Shown here: one piece after another, positions 34,479 through 47,521 of the stretch
Numbering within the stretch: the stretch's first letter is position 1
Layout of the letters: each line of letters begins with the position of its first letter
Source: Dioscorea cayenensis subsp. rotundata
Taxonomy: Eukaryota > Streptophyta > Magnoliopsida > Dioscoreales > Dioscoreaceae
Direction: 5' to 3'
Length of the DNA: 64,000 nucleotides
NCBI RefSeq assembly: GCF_009730915.1
Contig: NC_052487.1
Location: 2,170,001-2,234,000, forward strand
Program-made: the position numbers and the translations under genes
Notes under the pieces: generated by a model
What the model saw: the letters and a program-made list of their open reading frames with translations, nothing else
Database searches by the model: none
Told to the model about the DNA's origin: nothing

Positions 34479-37400
34479 TCAGTAATTATTATGATATTGC
34501 TGATGTTGTTCAGGCGGGGGAGCTTGAAGTTGCTGGTATTTTGGTTTGTTCTTCTGGAGAAGAAGGTAAGTAGTCCAATACCAAAACATTAGAATCCTTC
34601 CTTGTGCCACCATTGTGTCCTTAATGCTGCTGTTTCCAAAGGAAAGCCTCTCCAATGCCTGTTAATAAAAAACAAAATTCTTCGATGTTATCTAGTGTAT
34701 CTATATTACTTTCGGTTGTTTCTCGATTACAATGATCATTGTGTACCTGTTCTCCAGTCTGAATGTCGAATGAATTTTGTTGCTCGAACTGAAGGCCATG
34801 GAACTCATTGAGGCAAAGTCCCTGAAAGGCCCTGAAATGTATGCAGCATTCACTTGTTAAACATTGGAGAATGTATTGGGGGTCGGGAAATGTCGAATTT
34901 GGAACTTACCATCGTATTAGAGATACTTGAGGAATCCATCTGAAGACCACAGGTGTGTTTTCAGCATTGACATAATAGCCTCCGAAGACAATGAAAACAG
35001 TCATGAGAGACGGTCCCAGAGCCATTGCTGCTTCAGTTGTAGGAACCATAGCTCCTACAGAGAGACCCATGGCAGATGCAGCAAAAGATTCAGCTGTCAC
35101 GATGCCGCAAAACTTTGCAAACCTGAATTTCATATTGGATTTCATTTTAGCATTGACTAGTAAAACATGATTAGTTTCCATGTTGAAGATCTGAGTATTC
35201 ATTTTCATTTAAAAGAAAATTATAGAAATCAAATATTCCAAGTTGCTGCTGAATAAATGATTATTATTATTATTTTTTTTTTTGTGTTAAAAAACATTAG
35301 AAAACGAACCTTGAGAATGTAGGATTGAGACGAGCCATGGGGTAGAGAATTGTCCCAAATACTAGAGGGAATGCTGCTCCAATGGGAATTTCAGCAATCA
35401 ATTTAGACAAAAGATACGGCCCCAGTGTATAGGACCCCTTGGCCCGTTCTCTATCAACTATTGCCCGCTCCTTGGCAAACACACCTACGGTCTTTGTTAG
35501 CGCTGCCATTGCAGTATTAATAGCAGCCACCTATATCATAATATACAAAGATTAAGGTCAAACGCTGGACTACTTGTTCATATTGCATAATCATTGCAGA
35601 CCAGATTGAAATGTCAGTATAACAAAGGACCTAAAGAGTTCATCCCTCTTGTTCACATGTAACATTAAGTAACTTATTGAGTAAAGAAGTTGTGATTTTA
35701 AATGCTAAACTCGCCCCAATTGTCATTCCAAGATGTTGTTATCCATTAAAAAATAACATAATATTGTAACGAGAAATGGATTATCATTGCAATGGATAAT
35801 TTATTTATACACTAAACATGTATTTTGTCAATATAAATAATTATGTGAAGGTGATTAAGGGTTGAGATTTTGCATGCCTGAAGAAGCCCCATTCTGTCTT
35901 GGATTGATGCTTGAGTTTTTCCCATTCGCCAAAAGACGGATCCAAATATAACAGCGGATGCAACAGACATTCTTGCCCTCACCTTGTTTGTGGGGCCATC
36001 ACGCAAAGCCTGAGCATAACAGTGGGATGTGATTCGGCAAAGAGAGTAATCCAAAGAGAATAGGAAATAACAATACGACTTGCCACACAAAGCACAAATA
36101 GTAAGATGAACTTAAAGTAGAAATTCATCGAATTGTATACCTGCATCCATGCACGTTTAAGAAGCAACCAAAACTGCCTCCACCAACCTTGTTTCCGCTT
36201 CACTATAGTTTTTTTCCCATATCTTTTTGGAAGGGTATACTCCTTCGACTCCCCAACTGGACTCACACATTGTATGACAGGGGCATGATTAGAGAACGCT
36301 TCAATAAGATCATCAATCCTTTTCTGGGATAGATGCACAGTTTCTGCAGAGCTATAGTCAACTGATATTAGGTCTGCCAAAAATTCAGCCGGGTTCACAT
36401 GGTCAGGACACTGATACCTGATAAATAACAGAATTCAATTTAAGATCAGAACAAGCAATGAGCCTCCAAGACAAAACCTAGGTGTTAACAAGGATGCATG
36501 AAGTTGTAGGTTATTCTCCTAAATGGTTCACAAAATATTTTGCAGCACTCAGATCTATAGCTTGCATTTTGGAAAGTTATAATCATCTAATTGATATAAA
36601 GCAAAGCACAGGGCAGTAAAATGAAATCCAAGGAGAAAACAAAGGGATGAAAAGGAGCAAAAGGATTGTTCGCCTAACTGTTTACTGCATATAAACCAAA
36701 CTCAAACTTGATAAATATTTATCCTAGTCTTCCTATAGTTAAGGCATATCATGACTATTAAGTTGCCAAAGCAGCCATACTTCTGATTATCCTAATTTTT
36801 CTCAAAGACAGCTCCCTTAAAGATGGAGGTATTTAGGAATTTCAAAATGTAAATTGAATGAGATGTCATTCAAATACACAACAAAGGGGTTAGAAGCTAT
36901 TGAGACAATTATGCTACAAGGATGGGAGGGCCTACCCAAATTTAGAGAAATATAACAAAGGCTCTTCTTTTGCAGGACCGGCATAAACAACTGAACCTTC
37001 AGATAATAGCACAATGTCATCAAATTTACTGTATATTGAACCTCTGGGCTGGTGTATGGAGCAAATCACAGTATGTCCCTCTTGGGCAAGTTGCCGAAGA
37101 GTCTCCATAACCCTCTCTGCCTGAAATGCATCCAGACCTACATGAACATTTCTCCTCCATCAATAAGAATATAAAACAGGGTGAGGGAGAACAGAAGGTA
37201 ATATTCACATAAACTGAGATGATATTTAAAGCACAAATTCTTTCCTGTCAAAGATGCACAATTTCATGTAGATGAACTACTCAAAACATAAAGGAATAGT
37301 ACGCATGCCATGCACCTGTTGTTGGTTCATCTGCAAATATGACAGAGGGACTTGCAATCAATTCACAAGCAAGTGACAGTCGTTTCTTTTCACCGCCACT

Positions 37401-38622
37401 TATTCCACGAACTTTGGCATCACCAACAATTGAATCGGCACAGTTGATCTTAAAACACAAATTCATGTGAAAAATGAATAAAAGATACAGCATGCATCAA
37501 AACATAGAACAAGCAATGAAGTACCATATTTATCAATTATATAGAATTTCCAAAAAATACACGTCTCAGTGGTGCTAGTTGAAAACATTTCAATAGGTTA
37601 GTTGAACTACTAAGGCTTACCAAGCCCATTCGGAATAATAGTTTCCCAACATACTCATCTCTCATCTCTGGAGAAGTTATATCTGGAAGCTGCAGTTCAG
37701 CAGCAAGTGAGAGTGTCTCTCGGACTGTCAATTGTGAAAAGAAAAGGTCCTCTTGTCTCACATAAGCAATCCTGAAAAAAGCAGAGGTTCATCATGTAAC
37801 CAGTGTAAAACAATATCATGACCCAATCCTTCAATGGCGTACTTATAAGTTCTGCTTGATCTAGGCTTGTCATTAACATCTAAATGTCCTGAAAGACTCA
37901 GCCGGGTTGAAGCTGCAAGCTGTCCTGCAAGGACATTCAGCAATGTGGTCTTCCCCGACCCCGAGGGCCCCATGATCACAAGCAATCTTCCAGGCTTTGC
38001 CTCCCCGCTCACATTTGTTAGCAGAAATTTAACCTACACATACACACAGTATATATTCCATAACAAACAATATCGAAAATTTCAAGTATTTCCCTTTCAA
38101 TTACAAACCAATGCTACCCAAGGAGAAACTAATATTAAACATAATTGATTTTAAATGAAAAACAAGAAAGTGATATAATAAGAAATTCACCAATCAAGGA
38201 GACAAATTTGTCTCACAATTTCTTCTTTTCTCTACACACAATCTAAAATCAAACATTAGAAATCCTTAGACATCAATGCTTGTTAAGCCTTCCTCTTTTT
38301 CTATGACAGAAGAACATAATTGACGGAAGACTTTCTTTTTAGTGCTTGATTGCAATCTAATTTCCAATAGAGATAAAAAGCAGCTCACTGATTTCCCACG
38401 CTTGTCGGAGATGAAACAGGTGATGCGGTTCCAGCGTATGGTCACCGGAGAGACCTCTCCAGTGGATTCCTCCTCATCACCGTTGATATCGGTGGAGCCG
38501 GATTCCGGGTCATCGTTAGGCGGAGGCAGTGCAGGGCCAGGGCTAGTGATGAAGCGGATGAAGAGCGCCGCCGCCAGCGCTGCCAGCATCCTGGCCAGGC
38601 CGTTCCCGGCTAGAGCCACCAT
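34479..38622 (-). CDS. ABCG7: ABC transporter G family member 7-like half-transporter (WBC7)
   Basis: Membrane half-transporter of the white-brown group. Eleven minus-strand exons: 38389-38622, 37843-38033, 37621-37771, 37316-37448, 36936-37137, 36141-36417, 35878-36009, 35310-35530, 34910-35122, 34747-34831, 34479-34658; phase kept; 672 residues. A hydrophobic N-terminus ([13 protein letters not shown]) precedes the nucleotide-binding domain: Walker A GPSGSGKT at 100-107, signature ISGGEKKR at 208-215, Walker B VIFADE at 228-233, then [20 protein letters not shown] and a switch His in ICSIHQPRG. The C-terminal half holds the ABC2-type membrane domain ([62 protein letters not shown]). The tail is shorter than the Arabidopsis protein, which I recall as about 725. 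The intron after exon 7 appears to have a GC donor. Substrate unknown. Confidence 0.93.
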
Positions 38623-38994
38623 CTCCCTTTCTCTCCTTCGAAGTTCCCTCGAGTGCCACCGCTCGCCGGGAACCGGAGATCCAATATGGATGAAAAACGA
38701 AGGCGGTGGTGTTCCCGCTAGCGAGGGAAGTGATAAGGAGCCGGGGATTCTTGCTCATTTCAGACCAAATATTGAAGGGAAAGTTACTGTTTACCATCGA
38801 TAATTTCAAAACTTCCCAAATAACTCTTGTGAGTTTTGAATACCTCATACAACTCTTCTTTTATTATTTTACTTTTTTTTTACTCCTGCATGTCACTAGG
38901 ACTGGTTCCATGTTATGAAATTCCATTATTGCCCTTGAAAATCGTGGAAAAACACATCATGATAAACTTTTTTGCATACATTTTCTACATTCTT
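38623..38994. promoter_or_regulatory. ABCG7 upstream region
   Basis: About 170 bp of GC-richer DNA next to the start codon (probable 5' UTR/core promoter), then T-rich DNA leading into the 566-bp repeat. Confidence 0.4.
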
Positions 38995-41250
38995 TTTAAG
39001 TTTTTGTGTAAACAGAAATGTTTCCATTTAAATTTATCAAGTTTCTATTTAAAATGTTATGTCTCTGTTTAAATTTATCCAGTTTCTGTTTATACAGAAA
39101 TGATTTTAGTAGATATTCGGATTCTACGAGCGTATCCGTTCCACCTTAGAGCCATCCTGACGGTTTAGTAGAAATTCCTTACTCATTAGATCAATTTAAA
39201 GTTTTGTCATTGCATGTAGGACAACGTTTTGTAGGCACTAATCATTTAAAAAACTCACTTCACTACCACGAGTGCGGACACAATCGTAGATCTTGCAAAA
39301 AAATATCGCCAACTAAGCATAGAGGACAACTTATATTCGTTACATATATTTGCCACAAACTATCGCATATTATTGTACATTTTGCTTATTATTTATGAAA
39401 ATTGTTTCCATAAATAAACACAAACTTAAAATGAAACGATGATATTTAAACAGAAACATAGTTATACAAGTTAATTATTGATTAATTATCCCAGTTTCCG
39501 CTTAAAACTTATGTTTTTTCTCAGCTATCCTTGTCATATCCCTGTTCCCGTTTAAAATTATACCGTTTTTTGTTTAAACATAAATGTTTCTGTTTAAATT
39601 TACCAAGTTTATATTCAAAATGTTATGTTTATGTTTAAATTTATCCAGTTTCTGTTTAAACAGAAATGATTTTAGTAGATATTCGGATTCTACAAGCGTA
39701 TCCGTTCCATCTCAGGGTCATCCTGACGGTTTAGTAGGCCTTCCTTACTCATTAGATCAATTTGAAGATTTGTCATTGCATGTCGGACAATGTTTTGTAG
39801 GCGCTAACCATTTAAAAAACTCATTTCACTACCACGAGTGCGGACACAATCGTAGATCTTGCAAAAAAAATGTCACCAACTAAGCATAGAGGACAATGAC
39901 ACGGGGCTTGTCGGCGTGACAACTTTCAAGACTCCTCCGTGCGGCACTTGTGCGCAATCACAAGTCAGTCTGCTCTCGTTGGTGCAAAAACCTACACCAG
40001 CCCAAGGACACGCACACAAAGTATAGCAAGACACAAGGATAAGAGAGAAAGGCTTAAACTCTCTATTGATGAATGGAAGCTATTACAACCACCCAAGACA
40101 CTCTCCTCCTAAGAGCACTCCGGGCTCCTAGTGTTACAAGAGAAACTCTCTCAAGTGAGGAGAGGAGATGAGAATGAGAAATGGAGGATTTGAGGATGTG
40201 AGGATGCTCATCCAAGGAGAGGAAGGCCCCTTTATATAGCCAAAGAATGGCATCTTGGCCAAGGGCAAAGAGACGGCCGCATTCCCATGAATTCCATGGC
40301 CGAATGGAAGAAGACGAAACGTGTTCCCCCATCCAATGGCTAAAGTCCGAATAGCCGGGGTCCGTCATCACTATGTGTTTCCCACTCTTGTCTTCCGTCT
40401 GTCCGCAGTGCCAGATAATTGCTGCGCATCCGCCCCGGATGTCTCGATAATCGCCCATGCTGATCGAGAGACAGTCTCCGCCCGTACGCGTATGCCTATA
40501 CGGATGATGATCGATATTCTCTATGTCTTGGTAGTTGAGCGGGTCGCTACTCCGCTCTCGGTCACGAAACCAGATCATGCCCGAGTAAAATATCCGACCG
40601 TACAGACGTGCTGCAAAACGGTCTAAGGGAATGGAATAACCACTCCCGGCTTCACTTGGCCTTGTCACTCCCGCGCCAAGGGCGTGACGCTAAAAGCCCT
40701 GTAACAGACAACTTATATTCGTTATATATATTTGCCACAAACTATCGCATATTATTGTACATTTTGCTCGTTATTTATGAAAATCGTTTTCATAAATAAA
40801 CGCAAATATAAAACGAAACGATGATATTTAAACAAAAACATAGTTGCACAAGTTAATTATTGATTAATTATCTCAGTTTCCACTTAAAACTTATGTTTTC
40901 TCTCAGCTATCATTGTCATGTCCCTGTTTTTGTTTAAAATTATATAGCTTTTTGTTTAAACAGAAATGTTTCCGTTTAAATTTATCAAGTTATGTTTAAA
41001 ATGTTATGTCCATGTTTAAATTTATCCAGGTTCTATTTAAACATAAATGATTTTAGTAGGTATTCAGATTCTACGAGCGTATCTGTTTCACCTCAGGGCC
41101 ATCATAACGGTTTAGTAGGCCTTTCTTCCTCGTTAGATAATTTTAAAGTTTTGTCATTGCATGTCGGACAACGTTTTGTTGGCGCTAACCATTTTAAAAA
41201 CTCACTTCACTATCACGAGTGCGGATACAATCGTAGATCTTGCAAAGAAT
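38995..41250 (+). repeat. 566-bp tandem repeat, about 2.5 units, interrupted by a solo LTR
   Basis: The phrase AAATGTTTC(C/T)(A/G)TTTAAATTTA starts units at 39016, 39582 and 40964. The first period is 566 bp; the second is 1382 bp, of which 815 bp are the inserted LTR plus its duplicated target, leaving 567. Units run through ATTCGGATTCTACGAGCGTA and GAGTGCGGACACAATCGTAG. Within each unit a frame reads LSLHVGQRFVGANHLKNS followed by HYHECGHNRRSC, which faintly resembles the N-terminal DNA-binding segment of MuDR-type transposases (xxVGxxFxxxxxxKxAL). The third unit is partial. Confidence 0.85.
39892..40711 (-). mobile_element. solo LTR of a retrotransposon, 810 bp
   Basis: Fossil LTR at 39897-40706 with TG...CA ends, flanked by the 5-bp duplication GACAA at 39892-39896 and 40707-40711. 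The empty site is visible in the neighbouring repeat unit (GAGGACAACTTATATTCG near 39321), which confirms the insertion. A TATA box (CTATATAAAGGGG on the minus strand, about 40228-40240) shows that it reads leftwards. GC content is well above its surroundings. No internal region remains, as expected when two LTRs recombine. The family is probably Gypsy-like, not certain. It is younger than the tandem duplication, since only one unit carries it. Confidence 0.9.
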
Positions 41251-42151
41251 AATTTACAAATCAAACCAGAAAGAAATCCACAAAATATCAAAACAAAAGG
41301 AAACTGCACAACATCTTCAACAACGTCCACCTCGCCTCAATACCTTGGAGCGCAAACTAATTAATATTTTATGAGTTTTAATATTAAAAAAATTTATTAC
41401 AAATAAAAAAAATATTTAATTTATATTAGCCCTTATAAATTATTTTATGAGTTTTATTTTTCACCGTATCACAAAAAATTTTCTTCTATGTTCTTTATAC
41501 AATAAAATAAATTAAAAAAAAAAATATATATATATATATAAATTAATATAGTATTAAAAATATAAAAATATGAATATATAGTTAAGAATTCAGACTGCTA
41601 TCCAGCATTTTAAAAATTTAAAATTATAAATACATACAGGCATCTAATAATATTTTTTCCCGTCATTTTTATTTATAAATTTTAACTTTTTAAATTAAAA
41701 AATTGTTTAAAATTAATTGGTAATCTAAATTTATATTAAAATTTTAAATTTATTTTTATTTAAAATATGATTTAATAGAATGTGATGTTGAATATGATTT
41801 ATTTTTTAAGTTATAAAAATATTGTTAATTTTAAAAAATATATTTAATGTTCATATATTTTAAATAAATTAATAAATAATTTTTTTTTAACAAAATGATC
41901 AGCAAAGCTGTTAAAAAAAATAAAAGTACACAAATCTTTATGGAGCAAGTGGGGGTCATATCTGAGCATACGTGAAGTTAGGACTACTAGTATATAATCA
42001 TTATTTATATTCTTCAAAATATGCTTTTACATGTGATTTAAACTCTCACAAAAAATTATATAAGAACCTAAATATAATTTGGAGGGAGTCTTAGAAATAA
42101 TTAGAGAGATTTGGAGGGTGGTAAAGAAAAGAAAGCAAACAGTTTTTTTTT
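41251..42151. other. AT-rich intergenic stretch
   Basis: Very AT-rich with an (AT)n run near 41523-41541. No gene or terminal-repeat signal seen. Confidence 0.45.
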
Positions 42152-42337
42152 AGGGTTTTTTGCAGGTGTACCCTTGAATAATTTTGAAATTGCATATTTG
42201 CCCTTGAATAAAAGATAATTGCATACATACCCCTGAATAACCAATTGAATTGCGTATATACCCCTGGGGTTCAAATTAGTTGAAAAACCATCAGTTAACA
42301 AACAGCAAATATATAAAATGACCATTATACCCTTTTC

Positions 42338-43160
42338 ATATATACCCTTGAAAAAAAATTTATTGTAAAATGACCATTTATGAATACCCCCTTTAAAAAT
42401 CTGAAATTTAAAATAGTTAAAAATTTTATTTTTTATGTGCAATTATATCATCCTATTTATACTTCCAAATATACCCCAAAATTTTAATTTTGATAATAAC
42501 CTAAATGAGAAATACACCATTAAATATATTGATCTACATGTATATACCCTTGAAAAAAAAAATTTATTGTAAAATGACCATTTATGAATAACCCCTTTAA
42601 AAATCTAAAATTTAAAATAGTTAAAAAATTATCAAAATGGAGTCTATTACAATCATAAAAGCTAATCATACAAACACATCACTATGTTCATAAAATGTTT
42701 GCTAACCTTTACATGTTCACATGAACATGTTTGCAACCAAATATCAAAATGGAGTCTATTACAATCATAAAGCTCTAATATTTGTAGCCAAACTGACAAC
42801 ATCAACAAAAATAGATTATATAAACATCATTTATAACCAAACCATACAAACACATCAACATGTTCACGAAATGTTTGCTAAAACATATTGACATGAACAT
42901 GTTTACAACAAAATATCATAATGGAGTCTATTACAATCATAAAGCTCCAATATTTGTAGCCAAACCTGCAACATTAACAAAAATAGATTATATGAGTATC
43001 ATTTATAACCATACAAACACATCAACATGTTCACAAAATGTTTACTAACCATTAAAAAGTTTAACATGTGATCATGAACATGTTTGCAAACCAAATATCA
43101 AAATGGAGTCTATTACAATCATAAAAGCTCCAATATTTGTAGCCAAACCTCGCAACATTA
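42338..43160. repeat. internal direct repeats of the MULE
   Basis: Two repeat types. A stretch with TATACCCTTGAAAAAAAA then TTTATTGTAAAATGACCATT is present at about 42341-42424 and again at 42541-42625. A second unit, ATCAAAATGGAGTCTATTAC then AATCATAAA, occurs at about 42633, 42743, 42914 and 43098 with ACATGAACATGTTTGCAA between copies. They are subterminal and non-coding. Confidence 0.8.
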
Positions 43161-43479
43161 ACAAAAAAATAGATTATATAAGTATCATTTATAACCATGC
43201 AATTAGCGAGCATAAGAGACTCAAGTAGAAGCAAAAGAAGTTTGCCTTAACATGGATCTCTTTATCTCATGGAGTTTTTCTAGGCTTGCCTCTTCCCCTA
43301 CAATTTTTAAATTAAACTTGATTAGTAACTCAACAAACAACTAATTGATTAACAAGAGGGCAACTTTAACATAGATTACAAAACTTCAAACAAAAATTAA
43401 AAAAACAATTTAAATCAATAAAGTAGAACATTTATATAATTTTTCAATACCTTCCTTGGGAACTACTTGTTGATGGATT

Positions 43480-45939
43480 TGTTGAATGTTCTGGCTCTTT
43501 ACAAGTTCTTGCTTGATGACCAAATCCACCACACCTAGCACATTTATGTCTGCCTGATTTTATCTCATTTGCAGCTCCTTATCCTATTTTTTTCTTCGGG
43601 TCTTCCAGCTGGTCTCCTTGACAATGGAGGAAGTAAACCATCCAATTGACCATTACAAGTCCATTGGTTAATGTCAGCATAGGAGCAATCTCCAAGTTGT
43701 AGGCAACCCTAGTTTTCTCCACCGAAAAAAATATAAATCAACATATTCTTCCCATTTTTGCACCTCTCGACATCAAGATGAATGCCATAGCATGTACACA
43801 AGGTATTCCCGAGACTTGCCACTTTCTACAATCTGCATATTCCATCGCCCAACGTAACCTCACACCTCGTCTCTTTATAAGATACCTCACCTTTGAATCA
43901 CTACAACGTTGTACCTCATATGCTCGCCAATCCTCTAGATAGGTTCCTCATATTTCTTCACAGATGGCACAATATCATCCTTCCATTTTGTTGCCATTCT
44001 TCTTCTTTTATCCATGGTCACCATTATCTTCTGTCTGATTGTGTCTAAAAGATCCGTAAACGAGCCTTTCCCTGCTTCCGCAACCCATGCATTGAATGAC
44101 TCAGATATGTTATTTGTGATGTAATCACATTTTGCAAACAAGACTAAACCGTGATCTACTCCATATCTCCTCGGTTTCTTCCCCAAGTCTTCTATCCAAT
44201 TATAAGCTCCGATATTAATTGATTTGATGTCTTCAATAGTCGTATTGTAACCTCTAACTGCGTATGATCTTAGCAGAACCCAAACGCTTCTTTGTAGACT
44301 TTTCCCCACGAAATTTCTTCTTGAAATTTTTGTACATGTGCCTCACACATGTTCTATGCTCCATGATGGATAAACCCCGCAAATGGCTTCCTCAAGACCC
44401 TTCCGCCTATCGGATGCAAGTACCAAACCATTAGGCAAACCTATTGCCCTCATATAAGCCATTCAAGAACCATGTCCAAGACTCAATGTTTTTCGACTCT
44501 AATATGCCATAAGCAACTCGGAAAAAGTCGATTACATCCATCAATAGCACTAGTCACGCCATTACTCCTTTGTATTTACCTTTGAGATGGCATCCATCAA
44601 GTCCCAAGAAAGGTCTACATCCCAAAAGAAAACCCTCAGTACTGCACGGTCCTAGACATATGAACATCCTCTTGAAATGTGATTTTTCCCTCCTTTGATT
44701 CTTTTGTCAATTTTTTTACTATACTCGCCATGATTCCTTCTCATCAACTCATCCTTGAAATCTGTGATCTTCAGATAAGAATCCTCCCAATTACCATGTA
44801 TGGTAGACATTGCTTCTTCTTTCCCTCTCCAAACCCGATGATATGGTAGATCCACATTATACTTTTCATTAAGCCTTCTTCTTAACTCCTTAGCGGATAA
44901 ATCACCTTCCTCGCCGAAGCCAATCACAAACCTTACTTGCAATCCAATGTTGGGTAGCCATTTGATTCCCACATTTGTTTATTGAGCAACAAGAGTGTTC
45001 ATCTTGCATTGTCTTTACCTACAAGGTATTAATGCATATTAATTGCTAGTTAATGTGTATTGCAAAATTAAGTAACAATAAGTAAATAATAATTGTTCTT
45101 ACTTGGAATACACCTTGCTCTCGAACAATCGATGCATGGACCCTCCAAGAGCATTTATAATCTGCACACCTTGCCGTCACTCTTGATCGATCACTTTTGA
45201 TGTACTTAATGGAAAACTCCCTAAGGATGGAGTACTGTTCAAGTGCCCTTCGGAATTGATAACAATCAACAAACAAGGAGCCGATCTTTATACTTGGGTT
45301 TTCACCATCAATCTGAATTTGGTCTTCCTTAGCACCTGATTCATCACCTGATTCATCACCTGATTCACTGCTATACAATGAATGGTAGCTAGTTTCACTG
45401 TCAATCTGCTCAACCAAGTCATCATCTTGACCACAATCTTCTTCATGCACTATATTGATGTTTTCATGATTTGCATCATCGCTTGCTTGAGTCGGAATAG
45501 GTCCGTCATTAGAAGCACAACTTTGAGTTTCTCTCCTATCCATTACTTCTAAATTATCGCCCTTTGCCCACCCTCCCTGTACATGAACATGGTGTTGCAT
45601 CAACCAATGTTACATAAATCTCACACTTCTTTAAGTCCTTATAATCATTAAACATGTTGGTGAGATCTTCTTCTCTTTTTGATTTCAACAAATGACTTCG
45701 ATCTGTTTTGTCTTGACACACTCCAAAAATATTGGTATTTGATTCAACCCCTCAACTCGTAGAATTGAGATAGATCTTCTTCCATATTCATTTTTGTTGT
45801 ATAAATCGGCATCTATAGTAATTGATTTTTTTGTTTTTCCCAAATGATACTTCAATCTTGTAGTGCCTTTAATTTCCTTGAAGTATCCACTATACTTGAA
45901 TGTCAACTTGTACACACTCGTTGACACTATCATCTGCAT
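43480..45939 (-). pseudogene. MuDR-family transposase gene, decayed
   Basis: Minus-strand pieces in order: an N-terminal part from 45939 (SVYKLTFKYSGYFKEIKG); an acidic linker and MuDR DNA-binding domain at 45110-45600 (IGSLFVDCYQFRRALEQYSILRE, TARCADYKCSWRVHAS); a pre-catalytic part at 44652-44950 (LSAKELRRRLNEKYNVDLPYH, YSKKIDKRIKGG); the DDE domain at 44300-44640, read only with frame changes (LGLDGCHLKG, LVLASDRRKGLEEAI, MEHRTCVRHMYKNFKKKFRG); KCDYITNNISESFNAWV at about 44090; a SWIM zinc finger near 43800 (CRKWQVSGIPCVHAMAF); and a zinc knuckle near 43540 (KCARCGGFGHQARTC). At least a few stops and frame changes lie in the catalytic part, so the copy is not autonomous, although all domains are still recognisable. 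Confidence 0.85.
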
Positions 45940-47008
45940 GAAATGGAAATTGTTGGAATTGGTTAAAGAACATACAACCTAAAAACAAAGTGGGAAAACA
46001 TTTCACCAAAAAAAAGCAAAAATTTTATTTTGATACCACATTGTTGTAAACTGAGGAGGAACCAGGAACTAGCCCTTTAATTCTTCAAAGGTATCATCTT
46101 AGCATGTAAAAAGAAACCTCATCCAAGGTACTGCATCCAATAAGGACCAATAATTCAAGAAACAAAGATGTGTAGTAATTTTACGTGAAAAATACCAAGA
46201 ACAAAGAAAACATGAAAATTACCAGAAAAATTCTATGAATATGTGCAGTAATTTTATGAATTTAGCTGTGAATTGATTGGTATAAAGAATCAAATTTTTA
46301 TGCATAATCGAATTCAATATGTAAGAATATGGATTTATAAACTACATATAAATATTAACATATAAAGATGGCCACGTGAACTGTCAAAAAAGATGAAATG
46401 GACACTTCTACAACATTTAAAAATATTAACACAATGAGTTTAGCGTAGTATAGGCTTGAATTTAACACATTTAAAATATTAAAAATGAATATTATCATTT
46501 TAGATAGTATAGTCTTGCAAGAATACTCGACATCATGGAAATCCATAAAGAAAGATATAGATGAAATGCCATAGTAGATAGAATTGAATGGCATGATGAT
46601 TGGACTACATACAACTCTAAGAGACCATGCAATTTTTAAAAAAATAAAAATTTACCTACCTCACTAGCTCTTTGCTTCATGAGATCACACACCTTCATCA
46701 GTTACGAAAGTCAAATGATTTGTTAGGCACTTAAATTCAAAGTAAGATTCTTAGAGCATCCCCGCACATTAGAAATCAAATCACCAAAAATTTAAAACAC
46801 ACACAACACATGACACACAAAAAGAAAAAGGAAAAGAAAAAGGAAATACCGGATCCAAGTGATCTAAAAGGCTTAAACTTTCCATACCTTGCACACAAAA
46901 CACATCAAAAGAGCCCTCAACTTCCTGTGAATTTCCAAGAGAAAGAGAAGGGATGAATGGGAGAGAGACATCCTGCGAATTTCCAAGAGAAAGAGACAAG
47001 CTGAATGG

Positions 47009-47045
<37 letters not shown>

Positions 47046-47278
47046 GAAATGAGATATTATTGGTAAAGTTGTATAAGGTTATTTTAGACATTTTGTGTAT
47101 CTTAATGCAAAAGATAATTATAATTAATAAAGTTAATTAACTTCCGTTAACGGAATCTAACAGCAGGGGCATATCCGCAATTATCTATATTTTTCAGGGG
47201 TATATATGCAATTATGTTTTTTCTAAGGGTAAATATACAATTATAGAATTTTTTAGGGGTTCATAACCAATTTTCCCT

Positions 47279-47521
47279 TTTTTTTAAGCATGTGAACTAG
47301 CTCAAGCCGGTGGCTGCAGCACCGGTTTCATGTCAACCGTTCATCATCATGTCACTCACGATGAACGGATCTACACCGTCAATTTCAATTATATATAAAG
47401 TTTCTCTGACCCTCTGCCCGCGAGTGTTCCGAACCTTAACCCCTCGATCGGAAACCCTAGAAACATCGGAAGTGCTTCTTCAGGGCTTGTGTGCGAAACC
47501 CTAGAGAAAGCACATTGATCA
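47279..47521 (+). promoter_or_regulatory. POL5 gene promoter and 5' UTR
   Basis: Only about 240 bp separate the MULE end from the start codon. TATATATAAAG at about 47390-47400 is a good TATA box, 122 bp before the ATG. The MULE right end therefore lies about 110 bp upstream of the core promoter. Confidence 0.5.

Larger units (their letters stand above)
42152..47278 (-). mobile_element. Mutator-like element (MULE), about 5.1 kb, with long terminal inverted repeats
   Basis: Left end AGGGTTTTTTGCAGG at 42152 and right end, reversed, AGGGAAAATTGG at 47278 bound the element, which sits in a run of T (7-9 T on each side, compatible with a 7-9 bp duplication of a T-rich target). Each terminal repeat is about 130 bp and is itself built of 25-35 bp units of the type AATTGCATATATACCCCTG. 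Inside lie a decayed minus-strand transposase gene (43480-45939) and internal repeats at 42338-43160. A (GA)n run is at 47009-47042. Confidence 0.85.

Noticed and set aside
40063-40668. 201-codon open frame on the minus strand and a 101-codon frame opposite
   Set aside because: Both lie wholly inside the solo LTR, match no family I know, and are chance frames in GC-rich DNA.
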